Assembly (NCBI GenBank): GCA_038030265.1
Contig: CM075938.1
Span: 5,991,009 to 6,055,008 of the forward strand
DNA from: Corythucha ciliata
Taxonomy: Eukaryota > Arthropoda > Insecta > Hemiptera > Tingidae
Direction: 5' to 3'
Length of the DNA: 64,000 nucleotides
Shown here: positions 24,101 through 37,000 of the stretch, piece after piece
Position numbering within the stretch: position 1 is the first letter of the stretch
How the letters are laid out: every line of letters starts with the position of its first letter
Made by a program: the position numbers and the translations under genes
The notes under the pieces: model-generated
Told to the model about the DNA's origin: nothing
What the model saw: only the letters and a program-made list of their open reading frames with translations
Databases searched by the model: none

Positions 24101-27100
24101 AACCGTAAAATGATTGTTCCTTAAAATTGGGGTTTAAACGGGCCTAATGTACAAGATTTGGGAAGCAAGACGCTGGTGAAGGAAATCGTGCTGGAAAATG
24201 CCCAAAATCTGAGGGTTAAACTGAAAGTTGGCTGCCTTTTGATGGTCTAACTATAGTCGCAGAACCTATACGGTTCATCTAAATAAAAAAAACAACAAAA
24301 AAAAAACACAACTCTGGTTTTGCTCTTCATTCCAACCGTCGTCGGTGTTTCGAGCCTTCCTCAGTACCCATAAATAATCAATCAGCAACCTTCCTTCTTA
24401 CAAATTCACAAAAATTGTTGTCATCGCATGAGATCAGTGCAATAAACAATCTGTTCACTGCGACAGTGGTCACTTCGAAGCTCTTTTACCTCTTGAATTT
24501 CGTAACAGCTGTTCTTTTATTCATTCTGTCCATCAACTCGCCTCAGTACCCATCGTTCCCAAATACAACGATTTTAACTCAACATCCTTGTTTACAACAC
24601 GTTAAGAAAAGGTGAAACGACTTTTTCGTCCTTCCAATCATTCTGGAATAGCAAATGGTACGGAAGCCAGTTGTGGAAGTTTTACCACAGATACATAGAT
24701 AGATAGACGGGATGAACGGTTAAAATACTGCTAAAAGGTGGGATCCAACGCCGTCTCCCCCCCCCCCTAACCCACCCTGTTTGGTAAAAGGCTGTTATCT
24801 CTCGTAACAAGAAGGGTGACTCGCTGAAAATAGCTACCCAATTTTCACCACTTAAGAGGCAATGTGTCTTTGTCAACACCCCCGCGGGGTAGCCTTCCTG
24901 CTCGAATCTCTCAAGTTTCTTCTATAACGAATGGTTTCCTTCGGATGAAAAAAAGAAGACAGCTTAGCGTGATTCATGAAAATGATTTGGAACTTTAAAA
25001 TTTTTCACAAGCATAAGGTACAAATATTTTTTTTGAAATTTATCTGTTTGAGTGTACTTTAATGCAACAGAAGTGACAGAATCCCCCTTCTCACCAGTTC
25101 TTCTTTCTTAACAAAAGCTGGACAAAACATCTAAAAAGATGAACATGACAGTAATATCCTTCGTTCCGGTAGTAAAAGTGTCTCAGCCCTCCCCCCCCCT
25201 CTTCATCCACACCAGAACCCTCCATATCACGACTCTGTAAGTGTCACATTCCCTTCACTCTCACATATAGTTAAGGCCCAGGTGACCCTTTTCAATATTC
25301 ACAAAGCGCGCTCAAAAGCACCACTTCTCCACCGTGTCTTTACCGTTTATAATTTGCGCATTTTGCTGTGGAATTTCAATTATCACTCACAAAATAGAAA
25401 GATTTGTTTCTTGAAATCCTCTCCTTTTTTTTTTTTTTTTCTTCTCTTTCTCTTACTAAAGACCCCCCCCCTCCCCACTCGTGGTTCAAGAATAGTCTGG
25501 TTCGTAAATTATTTTTCCGTTATTTATATGAGCCTTTTTAATCTAGCAAGGGAGAGAGAAAAAAAAAATCTTCAAAGAGTAAAGTTTGTATCTTTATAGC
25601 TTCCTGATATGTAGCGCTTTCGATCTACCGCGCGCATTGAAAGTCACGGGGGCCTTCTTCCTCGTCGTTTTGTTCGTAAAAACGATAAAAAAGCCTTCGT
25701 ATAGAGAGGTGAGGCTACCCACAGTATGTATAGGGCATGAATATAAAAACCATGGCAAGACGGTGGGTGGGGAGAAACGGTAGAAGATGGCTTTATACAA
25801 CCCCCCAAAAAAGAAGAGAGATATATACGAGGAGAAAGGGATCAGGGAGGGCCCTATTCAATGAAAGTGAGGGCTTCTTCATCTTCGTCTGTATTGTGAG
25901 TGTGTGTGTGTGTGTGTGTTGAGGCGGGGTATGGAAGCGAGGCAATGCGGTCAGGTCAAGAAAGAACCATATGTAGATGGGGAGAGGGGCGGAGAGAGTG
26001 ATGGTAGCGACCCCCCACTGAAAGCGATGACAGGTAACCGTATGAAATTCTAATTTTCCGCCCAGGGTGTCCCTTTTTTGAAAAAAAGTTGCGAGGGGAG
26101 GAAGGGGGAGTGAAGATGAGGACAATAGAGAGAGGGGATTCTTGAACAAGAGGACCCGTGCCAGAACAAGAACATGAGAGGAGGGGAAGGGAAGATGAGT
26201 GAGTTTCTAAGTGGCGGACGAGAACACGGTCAAACAGGACAAGGAACAAGGAACATCCTTTCCTTTATTAGGCCAAAAAGTAAGTTGCTGAATGAGAAAG
26301 GAAAGAAAGGAAAGAGGGGATTCGTTTTCCCCTTCACCCAGTGACAAAAACCGAACTTTCTTGTCAAAAAAAGACAATCATGCACATTGTGTGAATATAA
26401 TATCACTATACTGATGGAATCAACCAAAAACCCCGTACCTATACCTTCTTTCTGGACGGTAAACAACTGAAAGAACCCTTAAAATTGTTATCGCTCAATG
26501 AGCCTAAAAAATATAAATGAATCAAGAAGTTGATTCCCGGGGTTGATTTCTCGAAATTTGAAGTTTTGTGGCATCTTTTTAATGATCGTGGAACTCGATG
26601 CGGAGCCGCACGCACAACAGAGCCCAAAATCTGTGGAAAAGCCGCGAAATTACAGCACTTTGAAGCTATATATCCGTGGAACTGGCAGTTTCTCTCTGAA
26701 TATTCGTGAAATTGCCAGTTTTAAGGTATTGCAAGTTTCTGGGCCTTTTTTTTTGTTAGTGGGCGTGGACCCCGTAGGAAGGTGTGGTGGCCGTGGCCAA
26801 GCTTATGTAATTGCAACATTTGGCGGTAAATATTTGTGAGCTTTCAAGTTCGGGTCCCATAATTTTTTAGAGAAATTGCAAAATTCCCGGTTCATTATCC
26901 ATGAAATTGACTGTTTTGGGTCTGGGTTTAAGCGAATTTTCAAGTTTCTGGAGTTTTTTTTATGTGACTGCAGAACACATGAGGGACGGGGAAGCTGCCC
27001 TCCATTATTGCCCCCCCCCCCTCTACTGGCGATGCCAGTTGATTTCAATAGCGTTTTGCAAAAAATGTGCAACGGGGCAGTTTATTTCCACCCGTCTTCT

Positions 27101-30100
27101 CCATTTAGCATTTTTATTTAAATCAGAGGGGAATATTTGTGATTTTGCAAGTTTAGGTCCTAACTTGAGCCTGGAATTGAGTCCTATGGTTCATTGTCCA
27201 TGCTGTCGGCTTTATTGAGGTCAAATTCACGTGGAGCGGCTCAAGTGCTTATAATTGGCTAGCAAGAAAACCAAAAAATTTGTCTACTTTGTTATGTTCA
27301 GTTGTTCGTGGATGAGAATGATGGACAAGACTGATTTTTTAATTCACGATGTATCAGGGTTCAGGGAGGGGGGGGGGATTAGTGCGAACAATGAGTGACC
27401 TCATCGTTACGTGTTCCCTACCAGCAGCGACATGAAATCGTATAACGCTCAAATCACAGATATTAACTCGTAAAAACACGAGGAAGATAGAGCGTGAGTT
27501 GGCGGGTGGATGTTGTGTGGGTGGGGTGGGGAGGAAATGGAATGAGTGAGAATAAAGAGGATTTAATTTTATGGCACTTCAGCTATTGAACATACCCATT
27601 AAAGCTAATTGCAAAACAATCTTTTAAAAAGCCACCGCACTTTATTCCTTCCTATGGGATCCTGGCGTGGCGAGAGAATATCGTACAATAAATACTACAT
27701 CTCTACTCTCCACGACTGTACTATAAAGGAACATAATTTTTGCTTCCTCCACTTTTTATGTCATTTCACGTTCCCCCCCCCCCTCATTCTAGGTCAAAAG
27801 GTTGTTTTTCATTTTCTGGCAGCCGGTGGAAGGGTAGGAACCCGGGGGTTATCTTCAGAAGATCATTTTTGTCCGTGACGAAAAGGAATTTTTCTAAATT
27901 GCATTTACGACTCTTCCCTAACAAAGGACCGGTTTGACCACTGGCTTTTTCTTCCAGAAGAGACCCCCCCCCCCCGTCCATCTTCAACAACAAACATCGT
28001 GCTCCTGGTGGCTCGGCCATCTCACGGGTAAAACCCTTTGAAGACTATGGAATCCCAGCTCCTTTTCCACCTCCCTCTTTCCCGCCCTGACGAATTACTA
28101 AAAAATGAAGTAAGCGAGGTGGGGGTAACTTTTAATTTCATTTGAACTTTTTCTTATCTTTTCACTTTTGTTTGCTTCGAGAAAAAAAAAATCAATATTT
28201 TTCTCTTTGAAGGGACTATTTCATAAATAAAAAAATGAATAAAAAAACCTGGCAATAAAACAGGCATTTTGTATCACCAAGTTCTCAGTAACTATTTGAT
28301 CGAGCATATCTTTTTAATTAGTTCTTTCCTTAAACAGAATCGGTCTCTCCATTTTCGTCGAGAGAAGGAGGAGAGGAATCGGCTGAATTCGATATATTTA
28401 TAAGTTGTCGCTTCTTGAGATGTTCCGTTTCTCGATAAGGAAACAGGAGGACGCGTTGAGTGCTCTAAAAACTGGAGTGATTATTGAAATTGAAGACATT
28501 TTTTTTCTACCTAGTCCACATTTTTATGGCGTTATCCCGTCGCTATAATACAAAAATTCACTTTCATTAATTTTATTTTATTTATATTATTAGTACCTCG
28601 TACATCAACGTCGTTCTGTCGGTTTTTTTCCCTTTCCCCTTTATCATGGGTACGAGGAGGTAATGCGGCTGACAGGTAAAACACGTGTAAACGGTTCAAG
28701 TAACAAAAACCTTAAAAGACATCGTGCTTGGAGGTAACTGTGACTGCTGGGTGCAGGGAAAAGGAAGAAAGAAATAAGAGAGAGAAAAATAAAAAGTTAA
28801 AAAAAAAAAATGAAGTGTGAATCTTCTTCCCCAAAGGATCTGGTTGTGCAGAGCGGGGTATGCTTTTAAAGGCTTTGGGATGAGGCGTACGTGCTGTATT
28901 AATTAATGGAAGTGTTTTTCATGTTGTTTCTTTTCAGTTGGTTTTCTCGCTTGTCACGTTTTGTAACGCTTGCCCCCGCGGGATGTACGATAGAAAAAAA
29001 GTCCTCGATTTATAGAAAATGTGTGGGGAGAGACATACGGTTGTTTTGAGATAATCATCTTAAAAGGATATAAAACTTGACTATTAAAATAAGAAACGAA
29101 CAAATAAAAAAAAACAACACACACACACAAAAACTTGTGTTCGCCTCTTCACCCTTTGAAGGAGGAGTACAAAAAAGTCAATAAATGATTTGTAGTGCAC
29201 ACAAGACACGCATTATCAGTTTCATAAGGTCGGCACAAGATGAAAAGATGCCCAGGAGGCGTGAAGAGTACCTCCGGGGTTTTCTATTGAGACATTAACC
29301 TTCTGTCGGATGGTGGAGAGAAGAACCGAAGGCCTTCCACCGCAGATGATAGGGCTCCCAGTCCCGCTTCTAATGGGTCTTCCCCGCCCGGGTGGTCTTC
29401 CAAATTACACCTACCCAACAAATTATATCTCCGCCACCCAAACCTCTGAGAAAGAGCGAGAGAGTATGATCGAGCAATGGAGTAAAGGTGACGGCGAGGG
29501 GGACGTGGGGGAGAGAAGAAAAAAAAAAAAAAAAGAGAAGGAAACTCGCCACCACCACCATCAAAACGATTGCTCTTCTTCCTCCACCCTGGACAACTAT
29601 TAAATACACACCTCAGTGAAAATTACCCGTCACATTTCATACTTACTTTTTTCATCCTCGTTTTGATTAGATTTTTCTCAGTCGCCATTCATCATAGAAG
29701 TGAGGTCGTCTCAAGTAATTTGGTTGCCTCGTATTATCAACAATTTAATTATTCTATGCTTCCTCCGAAAAAAAAAAAAAAAAAAAAATAAAAATGGTTA
29801 GGTAAAAATAAAGACGTGAGCGAGAAAAGTAAATCAATGTCACTGACGAAGGATAAAAGTAATTTGCAATGCTCGGACGTCAACCAAACATGTTTTAATT
29901 TCCTATCTTATAAGGAACCTGAATACAACTATCATCATGACGAATGAGGGAGAAGACAACGTCCGTGAACATTATATTTGTAGCTTTTAAAAAATAATGA
30001 AGTTGTCCTGTTGTAAACCATATTCGATGTTTTTCTTTCTCTGTCGTACACCGATCTGTACATACAGTTCGTCCTGAGCATATGCTCGATTTTTCCCCTC

Positions 30101-33100
30101 TCTATATTCGCTCGATACCAACATGAAATTCTCCTTTGGGTGACAAAACTGTAACAAAAGGACACAAAAAATCGCAGGTGGAAAGTGCAGGGGGGGGGGG
30201 AATCTCCTCTATTGTAGCTCCCTCTTAACGTAACAGAGTTTTAGGGTGGTTTGGTATATAGAGAGTGGACAAAATCTCGACTCCCTCTCCCTTTGCCATC
30301 ATTCCCTTTTGAGGGCTCAACAAACGTCTAATTGACTGTTTCGTGTTGTTACATCTGTACTTTGAACGGAGGGTTCTATTGTGGAATATAATAGAGTAGG
30401 AGGAGGGGGATTATTTAAGCATCGGGGTTGGGATTTTTTTTTTTGTCGGATGGTGATGAAAAGGTGAGGAAAGGGATTTTATGAAGATCAATGCGATAAT
30501 ATACACTGAAGGATCATTGGCTAATAAGCTAAAAGGAGTTGTCAGGGGGGAGATGACATCATAAAAAGAGCACGCCGATTTGTTGTTGTTAATAACTCAT
30601 AGTCAGGAAGGGGTTTGGAGGTGGTGATGATGATGACGATGAGAGTAAGAGAACCACGTGCCGAACCTGCACCAGTAACACCAGACCTTGTGGAAGAAGC
30701 TAAAATAAAATATTACTGCAAAACCTCTAATGCAACTTATACAGTCTTTATTCCTTCACGTTTGCCTCTTGCTATTCCATTGATGTTCGTCTACTCTGAA
30801 CGTTTTACCCAAAGGCTCAGCCAATTTTAGTCATTTGTACCCTCTACGTTCTGAATCGTTCTGAAAAGAGCACAGGAACCGTCAATTTACCCCCTTCAAA
30901 GTAGTCGATTTAAGCATTAAAACTGAACATTTTGCCCTTAAAAATAAAAATCTTGAAATTTCGCCAGGAAAAACATATTGTCGACGTCAAAATGACGATA
31001 TTTTGTCGAGATGACCTTCAATTTTTGGTCAAGAAACACTGGCAAAGTCGCTTGGAAGCTGACAATTTCGTCAACCCCCCCCCCCCCAAGCAGATCATTT
31101 AAGCAGAAACTGCAAAAGACGTCAGAACCTTATTGGTTTGTCTATAGAACGTTGAAGTTCAGAAAAAGCAGAAAAAAATGACGGTCAAAAGTAATGTTTT
31201 GACCACGAAATTGCACGTTTCTAGACTAAATATTCGAACAGGAAAGATTGGGACTATAATAGTCATGAAGCTGCGTGCTTGTGACTATAAACAGCAGCAA
31301 AAATACTGTTTTAAGGGGAAACCTAGCGAAAACATTGATGATGTATGATTTTACGAGTGAATGAATGACTTACCAGGTAAGTCGTTCGATAAACAATTTC
31401 AACTGGCAAAAAATCCGCTGTATTGCAACATTTTGAGCCAAGTAGTCACCGCAAAATTGCAAGTTTCGGTAATAAATTAATATCAGTGAAATAGAACACG
31501 TTTCTAGTGACTACTTTCTTTAAATGGCCTTTTTTGTATGGTGGGGGAGGACTTGAGGCACTCTAGTCTAGTCGGTCCCGAGATCTCCCAAAGTTTGATG
31601 AATAGTAGCGAAATTACATCATTCGGAGTTGAATATCTGCAAAATTGTAAGTTTTGGTACTGAATGTTCTAAAAAGTGAGAGTATGCGGTCTTAATTTAC
31701 CAAAAATTGCATGATTCGGGCGTTAGCCGGCCGGGACAGCAAAGTCTGATAAATAACTGCGAACATTTTTGAGCTATAAATGTGTATCCAAATGGAAGTT
31801 CCCGGGTTGGAAATTAGCGAAATTTAAAGTTGCTGGTCTTTATTTTCACAAAATTATAAGTCTGCCCACGAATATCCAGCCAGGAAACTTCCAATTTCCC
31901 CACCAATCAATTTCCCACCTGTTGGGTTGTAGTGAGGGGGGGGGGGTTATTGATAAGTATCTAGGCTATTGGGTCGAAACTCTCTGGTCTTACATTGCTT
32001 CTAGTTTTTTTTGTTTTGTTTGTTTTTTTTTAGTGCGAAGCCGGTCGCCCGCTCAAAAGAGCCTGGAATAAGTGCAAAATTGCAACATTTAAACATTTTG
32101 GAGTACCCAAATTGAAAAAATTCAATAAATCGATTGTATTTGTTACTATTTTTCGCAAAATTACAAGTTACTGGTCTTTATTTTTGCAAAAATGCAGGTT
32201 TCGGGGCCCGGGTTATAACATGGCGACGACAGCGCCCAAAGCCTGGCAAATATTCTCACGAAATTACATCACTCCGGGCTAAAAACCTACGAAATTGCAA
32301 GTTTCGGACTAAAATATTACTGAAATTTCAATTTTTTTTTGTGGTTGGTAAAAACTTTTTGTCGTTAAAGCTTTGGTGGGAGTTTTGTTGTGGTTTGAGC
32401 CTTCGGCTGTGGTTGGAGCTTTACTGTGGTCGCAGCCTTGCTGTGGTCGGAGCTCTACTGTAAAGATCCAACCACAAAAGCTTTGTTTAATTTTGCTGCT
32501 GATGGGGTTGGAGAGGGCGGCATCCATGAAAGGGCCCCATGCCCAATGGAGTTCCATGCCCGAATACTCTCTCTTCACAGGCCTGCACGGCGTTGCAACA
32601 TTGAGGGGTCTTAATTCCTCATGAAATTCAAATTTCGCGTCCGAATTACAAGTTTCGCGATCTTGTTTTGGTGGCCATGGACCACTGGACCGCCGTAGCT
32701 GACCCCCAAAGCTTGATGAATAGCAGCAAAATCACTTCATTCGGAGATAAATTTAAGTGATTTCGCAAGTTGGGGGCTAAACACCTGCAAGTTTGTAATC
32801 GTTTTTTTTTTTGCGCTTGGATAGTTCATTGTAGGGATGTAGTTACAATTTTAACGTGAAAACACGACTTGTTTTCGTGTTTGAACTTGCTATTTTTGTT
32901 CTCACGCTGCTGCCTCAAGAAAGCGAAAGAAATTTGATACAAATCTTAATATTTCCGTATGAAAGAAAGTAACAAATGCCAATATGTAAACCAAGCACGC
33001 ACCTAAACCAGATCGTTTCGCTTCAAGTTAGGCTTGCAAGTTGATGAGAAGATGGTCGTTTGACCTTTGGAATGCCTCCAAAGTATACTTGAGAACCATT

Positions 33101-33980
33101 AGTTCCAGTTTCCTTTACCTCTCAAGATCCACTACGCAGTTAGTCACGAAATAGGATGTCCATAAGTTTCAAGGAGTCAACTTTGCTGGTCTGTGAATTG
33201 AGACGGACGGGTGATCACGCGCCTTTTGGTGTCTGTCTTTTTTGAAAATGATTGCGGCTTTCTTTTTTTTTTTGTGGATGGGTAAAGACAAAAATGAACG
33301 GAGGGCAAGATTATAGTTGTACTATTGCTTAAGGTTCAATTGACCGGTAAACGTTAATAACTAGGCGATTTCACTTCATTCATCACGAGGCGATGGTGAC
33401 ACTAAAGGTTTAAACGTGATTTCTTCTTCTTCTTGGTAGTCCCCGTCGTCTTCAATACTTCTTCCTTCTAGAAAGGATCAACGAGAGAGAGAGAAAGAGA
33501 GAGAACGAGAAAAAAAAGGGTCGAGAAGCGAGGGAATAGGCATAGCTTCGCGTCCCGCTGCAATATTTTTTCGTTCATTCGTAACGGAAATGACCAGTGA
33601 CCTTATGAAATAGGACGAGAGTTGTGAAATAGATGAGAGGAATGGAGCAAACATCCTGAATTGATTTTTTTTTTTGTCTATTGTAAGACTCGATTGACCA
33701 TGATTCTCTTTTTGGAAGAGAAAGTGAACATAATTTCTCCCCTTATGCTTCAAAAATAATATTACCTACCACCAAATCAGTTCGGACAGTTTTTCATACA
33801 AGGGTTCTTAGTGTAAGACACATTTAATCGCCTTCCTCATTACTTTTATTTTTATTTTACTGCTTTCAGCTTACAGCGTAGCAAATGCCAGCATTGGCGT
33901 TTCTAGAGTTCAAGCTTTGTGTTCAAAAGGCCAAACGTCTTATAAAACTCAGCTGAGCTACTCCAAGTAGTCAGCCCCTG

Positions 33981-34015
<35 letters not shown>

Positions 34016-37000
34016 GTGAAAGATACATTTCAAGTTTTTGTAGAGCCTTTTGATTCTCCCCATTTTAACTCCTCTATACAAAGACGTCACTACAACTCAG
34101 CCATCCCCAGGGGTGGTGTTAGCCGGAGAGTACATTATCGGATTTTATCTCACTCTTAAATTCATTAGAATGTCATAAAACCGTGCACGGTGGGTTTGGT
34201 GTGGGAATTATGTGGTGGCGACGACGAGTAATTTACCCTCCATAGTGGTCAGAATCGTGAGGGGGGGGGGAAATGAGGGGCTCCTTCTTTTCTGCATTTA
34301 CATATCTTGATTTAGAAAACAACCAGTTTCTCAATTAATAAACACAGGTAGGAAGACGTGAGGGGTGGGGGGGGGGTTAGAGGGAGAAGATGGTTGGTAT
34401 TTTATGAGCTACCCTAAAGAAGCGAATGTGGAACAGTGTTTTGAGAGAAAAAAAGAGATGTTTTTGTGTTTTATATTCTTCTTTTGTTGCGTTAAACCGC
34501 GTTTAATTCTTAAATACTCCAGACGCGCATAAAAAAAAAGTGAACAATCTCTCTGATTTTCCTTTTCCGTTCAGAGGAGAACAAATGGATAAAGTATAGA
34601 GAGAGGAGCTCGTTTTGCGGTTGTTTTTTTTTTTAGAAGGAAGACACCCCGTGGTTCCCATTTAAGCAGACAATGAGTTTAATAGCTGGCTTATTATGAA
34701 AGGGGATAAAGTTTGGTCTTGAAAAGTCCTGGTTTTTTTTTTATGAATGGGTTACAGTCACGCCCAACACGTTCTTGTACAATCATTACCAGCGGATTAT
34801 CCCCCTAATATCCACCATCCTTTTCCTGCGGAATTCTCAATTCTTTTTTCCCCATATGTATACCACTCATGTTTTTTTTTTTTTTTTGTTATGTACAACC
34901 TTCCACGGGAACCGTTCAACAATATGGGCCTGAATGAAATTTTCGTGAGCATGCCTGCAAAATGGTATTATTCAAAAAGCCTTTAAAGCCGAGGATGAGC
35001 TTATGAGACAGGAAAAAAATCTCGTTTCTTTATTTTTCTCATAATCATTTTGCCTGAAGAGGTAGTTTTTACTTGTCATCCCGTTATTCTAGTAGCCTTA
35101 ATTAGTTTACTAAATGAACCGCTTTTTTTTCCCTAGCTCGTGCGCTTTCAAATTTGTTTCGCCGGAAGGCACACTGTTGAAAAAACGTGAAGGTGGGGGG
35201 AGGGGAATTTGGAAAGAATCAAGAGATTTCAAGTGTTAAAATTGTCAACAAATCACTCACCAATTCATTTTCCTCTCGAAAACGCGACTCTGGGGCTCAA
35301 TCCTCCCTCCACCCCTTTACTAACCCGGTTCTATGATCCGTTCTCACGCGCTTGGTCATGAATCTTGGGAAGGGCCACTTAAGCTAATGGCCCTTGAGAA
35401 GTGAGGCAAACAAAAACAGGTATCTCAAGCCTCTCTCGTTGATCCTGGAAAAAAAACCCCTTAACAGTTTGTTTGCTATCGATCTAGGATTTCTTTTTCT
35501 GGCTCAAACGAGATTTTTTTTTCTTTCTTTTGTCTACACAGGCTGCAGAGAGACGGCATTCATATACGCTGTAACTTCGGCCGCGGTCACGCACGCCGTC
35601 GCTCGATCCTGCGCCGAAGGGAGCATCGAATCGTGCACGTGCGACTACAGTCACGTGTCCCGTGGATCGCCCAAAGGAGCCGCCGCCGGTGTTCTCGGTG
35701 TTCGCGACTGGGAATGGGGCGGCTGCTCGGACAATATCGGTTTTGGCTTTAAATTCTCCCGCGAGTTTGTCGACACGGGCGAACGAGGACGAAGTCTGAG
35801 GGAGAAAATGAATCTTCACAACAACGAAGCCGGTCGAGCTGTGAGTATGACAATTGTGTATTTTTTTGATACGACCCCCCCCCCTTCTAACGACGACTCG
35901 TATTTCAAACACCCAAAAAGTCACACCTTCATAGAGCATTGCTCTTAATTATCAAACAACTCAAATAGGTGTGTTTATCTGCATAAAGGCTTGGTTTCTG
36001 ATGTCACTTTTTTGAATAAATGAAACAATCTTCAAAAATAGAAGCCCCTCGTTATTGCTCCACTATAATCCGTTTCGTCAGTTCCCTCATATCTGAATAT
36101 TTAACTTAAGTTTTTTTTTAACAAAAAATTCTTCCCCCCACCCCATGCAGCATGTCGCGGCGGAAATGCGACAAGAGTGCAAATGTCACGGTATGTCCGG
36201 TTCCTGCACGGTTAAAACGTGCTGGATGAGGTTGCCGCCGTTTCGCGTCGTCGGTGACAACTTGAAAGACCGTTTCGACGGTGCCTCGCGAGTCATGGTG
36301 TCGAACGCTGGATCGCTTCGACCGACTGGAAAGAAATCGAGGTGAGTTCAAACTTCCCACTACATACTTTGGTATACACCGAGAGTAGCTTCGGTCGGTA
36401 ATTGTAGGTAACAGTCAGTAACTATAGAGTTTTCTATTTATAAATCGATACACGCTTGTGTTTTGCTTTTTGCTTACTTTTACCCATTGGATCAGTTTGA
36501 TTTACATTGCGGTGTAACACAAGAGTTCAAATATTGCTACGATGTCAATATAGAAACGCAATACGTGAGCAGACCATTATTAGTTTCCATTACTTTCAAG
36601 AGATTTTCGAGCATTTGTGATGTCCTTCGCAATCTTAAATTATGAAAAAAAACCATAAGTTGCCGGTTCTTGAATAATATCGCGCGGGTCACATGTTGCT
36701 GTTTGGCCCATTACGACTTCAAGGCCCAATTCCATTCGCAATATTCACACACTAAAAGCTTGAGATCATCCACCCCCCTCGTCATCACCCACCGGGATCA
36801 GTCATCATCCTTTCCTCTTGTACAAAGTTTCACGGTCGTCCGTGTTTAAAATAATTTTCTTCATCCCCCCCCCCAATCACAGGTATAACTTTCAGCTAAA
36901 ACCCTACAATCCTGAGCACAAACCACCAGGCGTCAAAGACCTGGTATATCTCGAGCCATCGCCCGGATTTTGCGAAAAGAACGCTCGCCTCGGCATTCAA

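Noticed and set aside
35484..35939. Minus-strand 151-codon frame opposite Wnt-1 exon 3
   Set aside because: It is the antisense shadow of a GC-rich coding exon.
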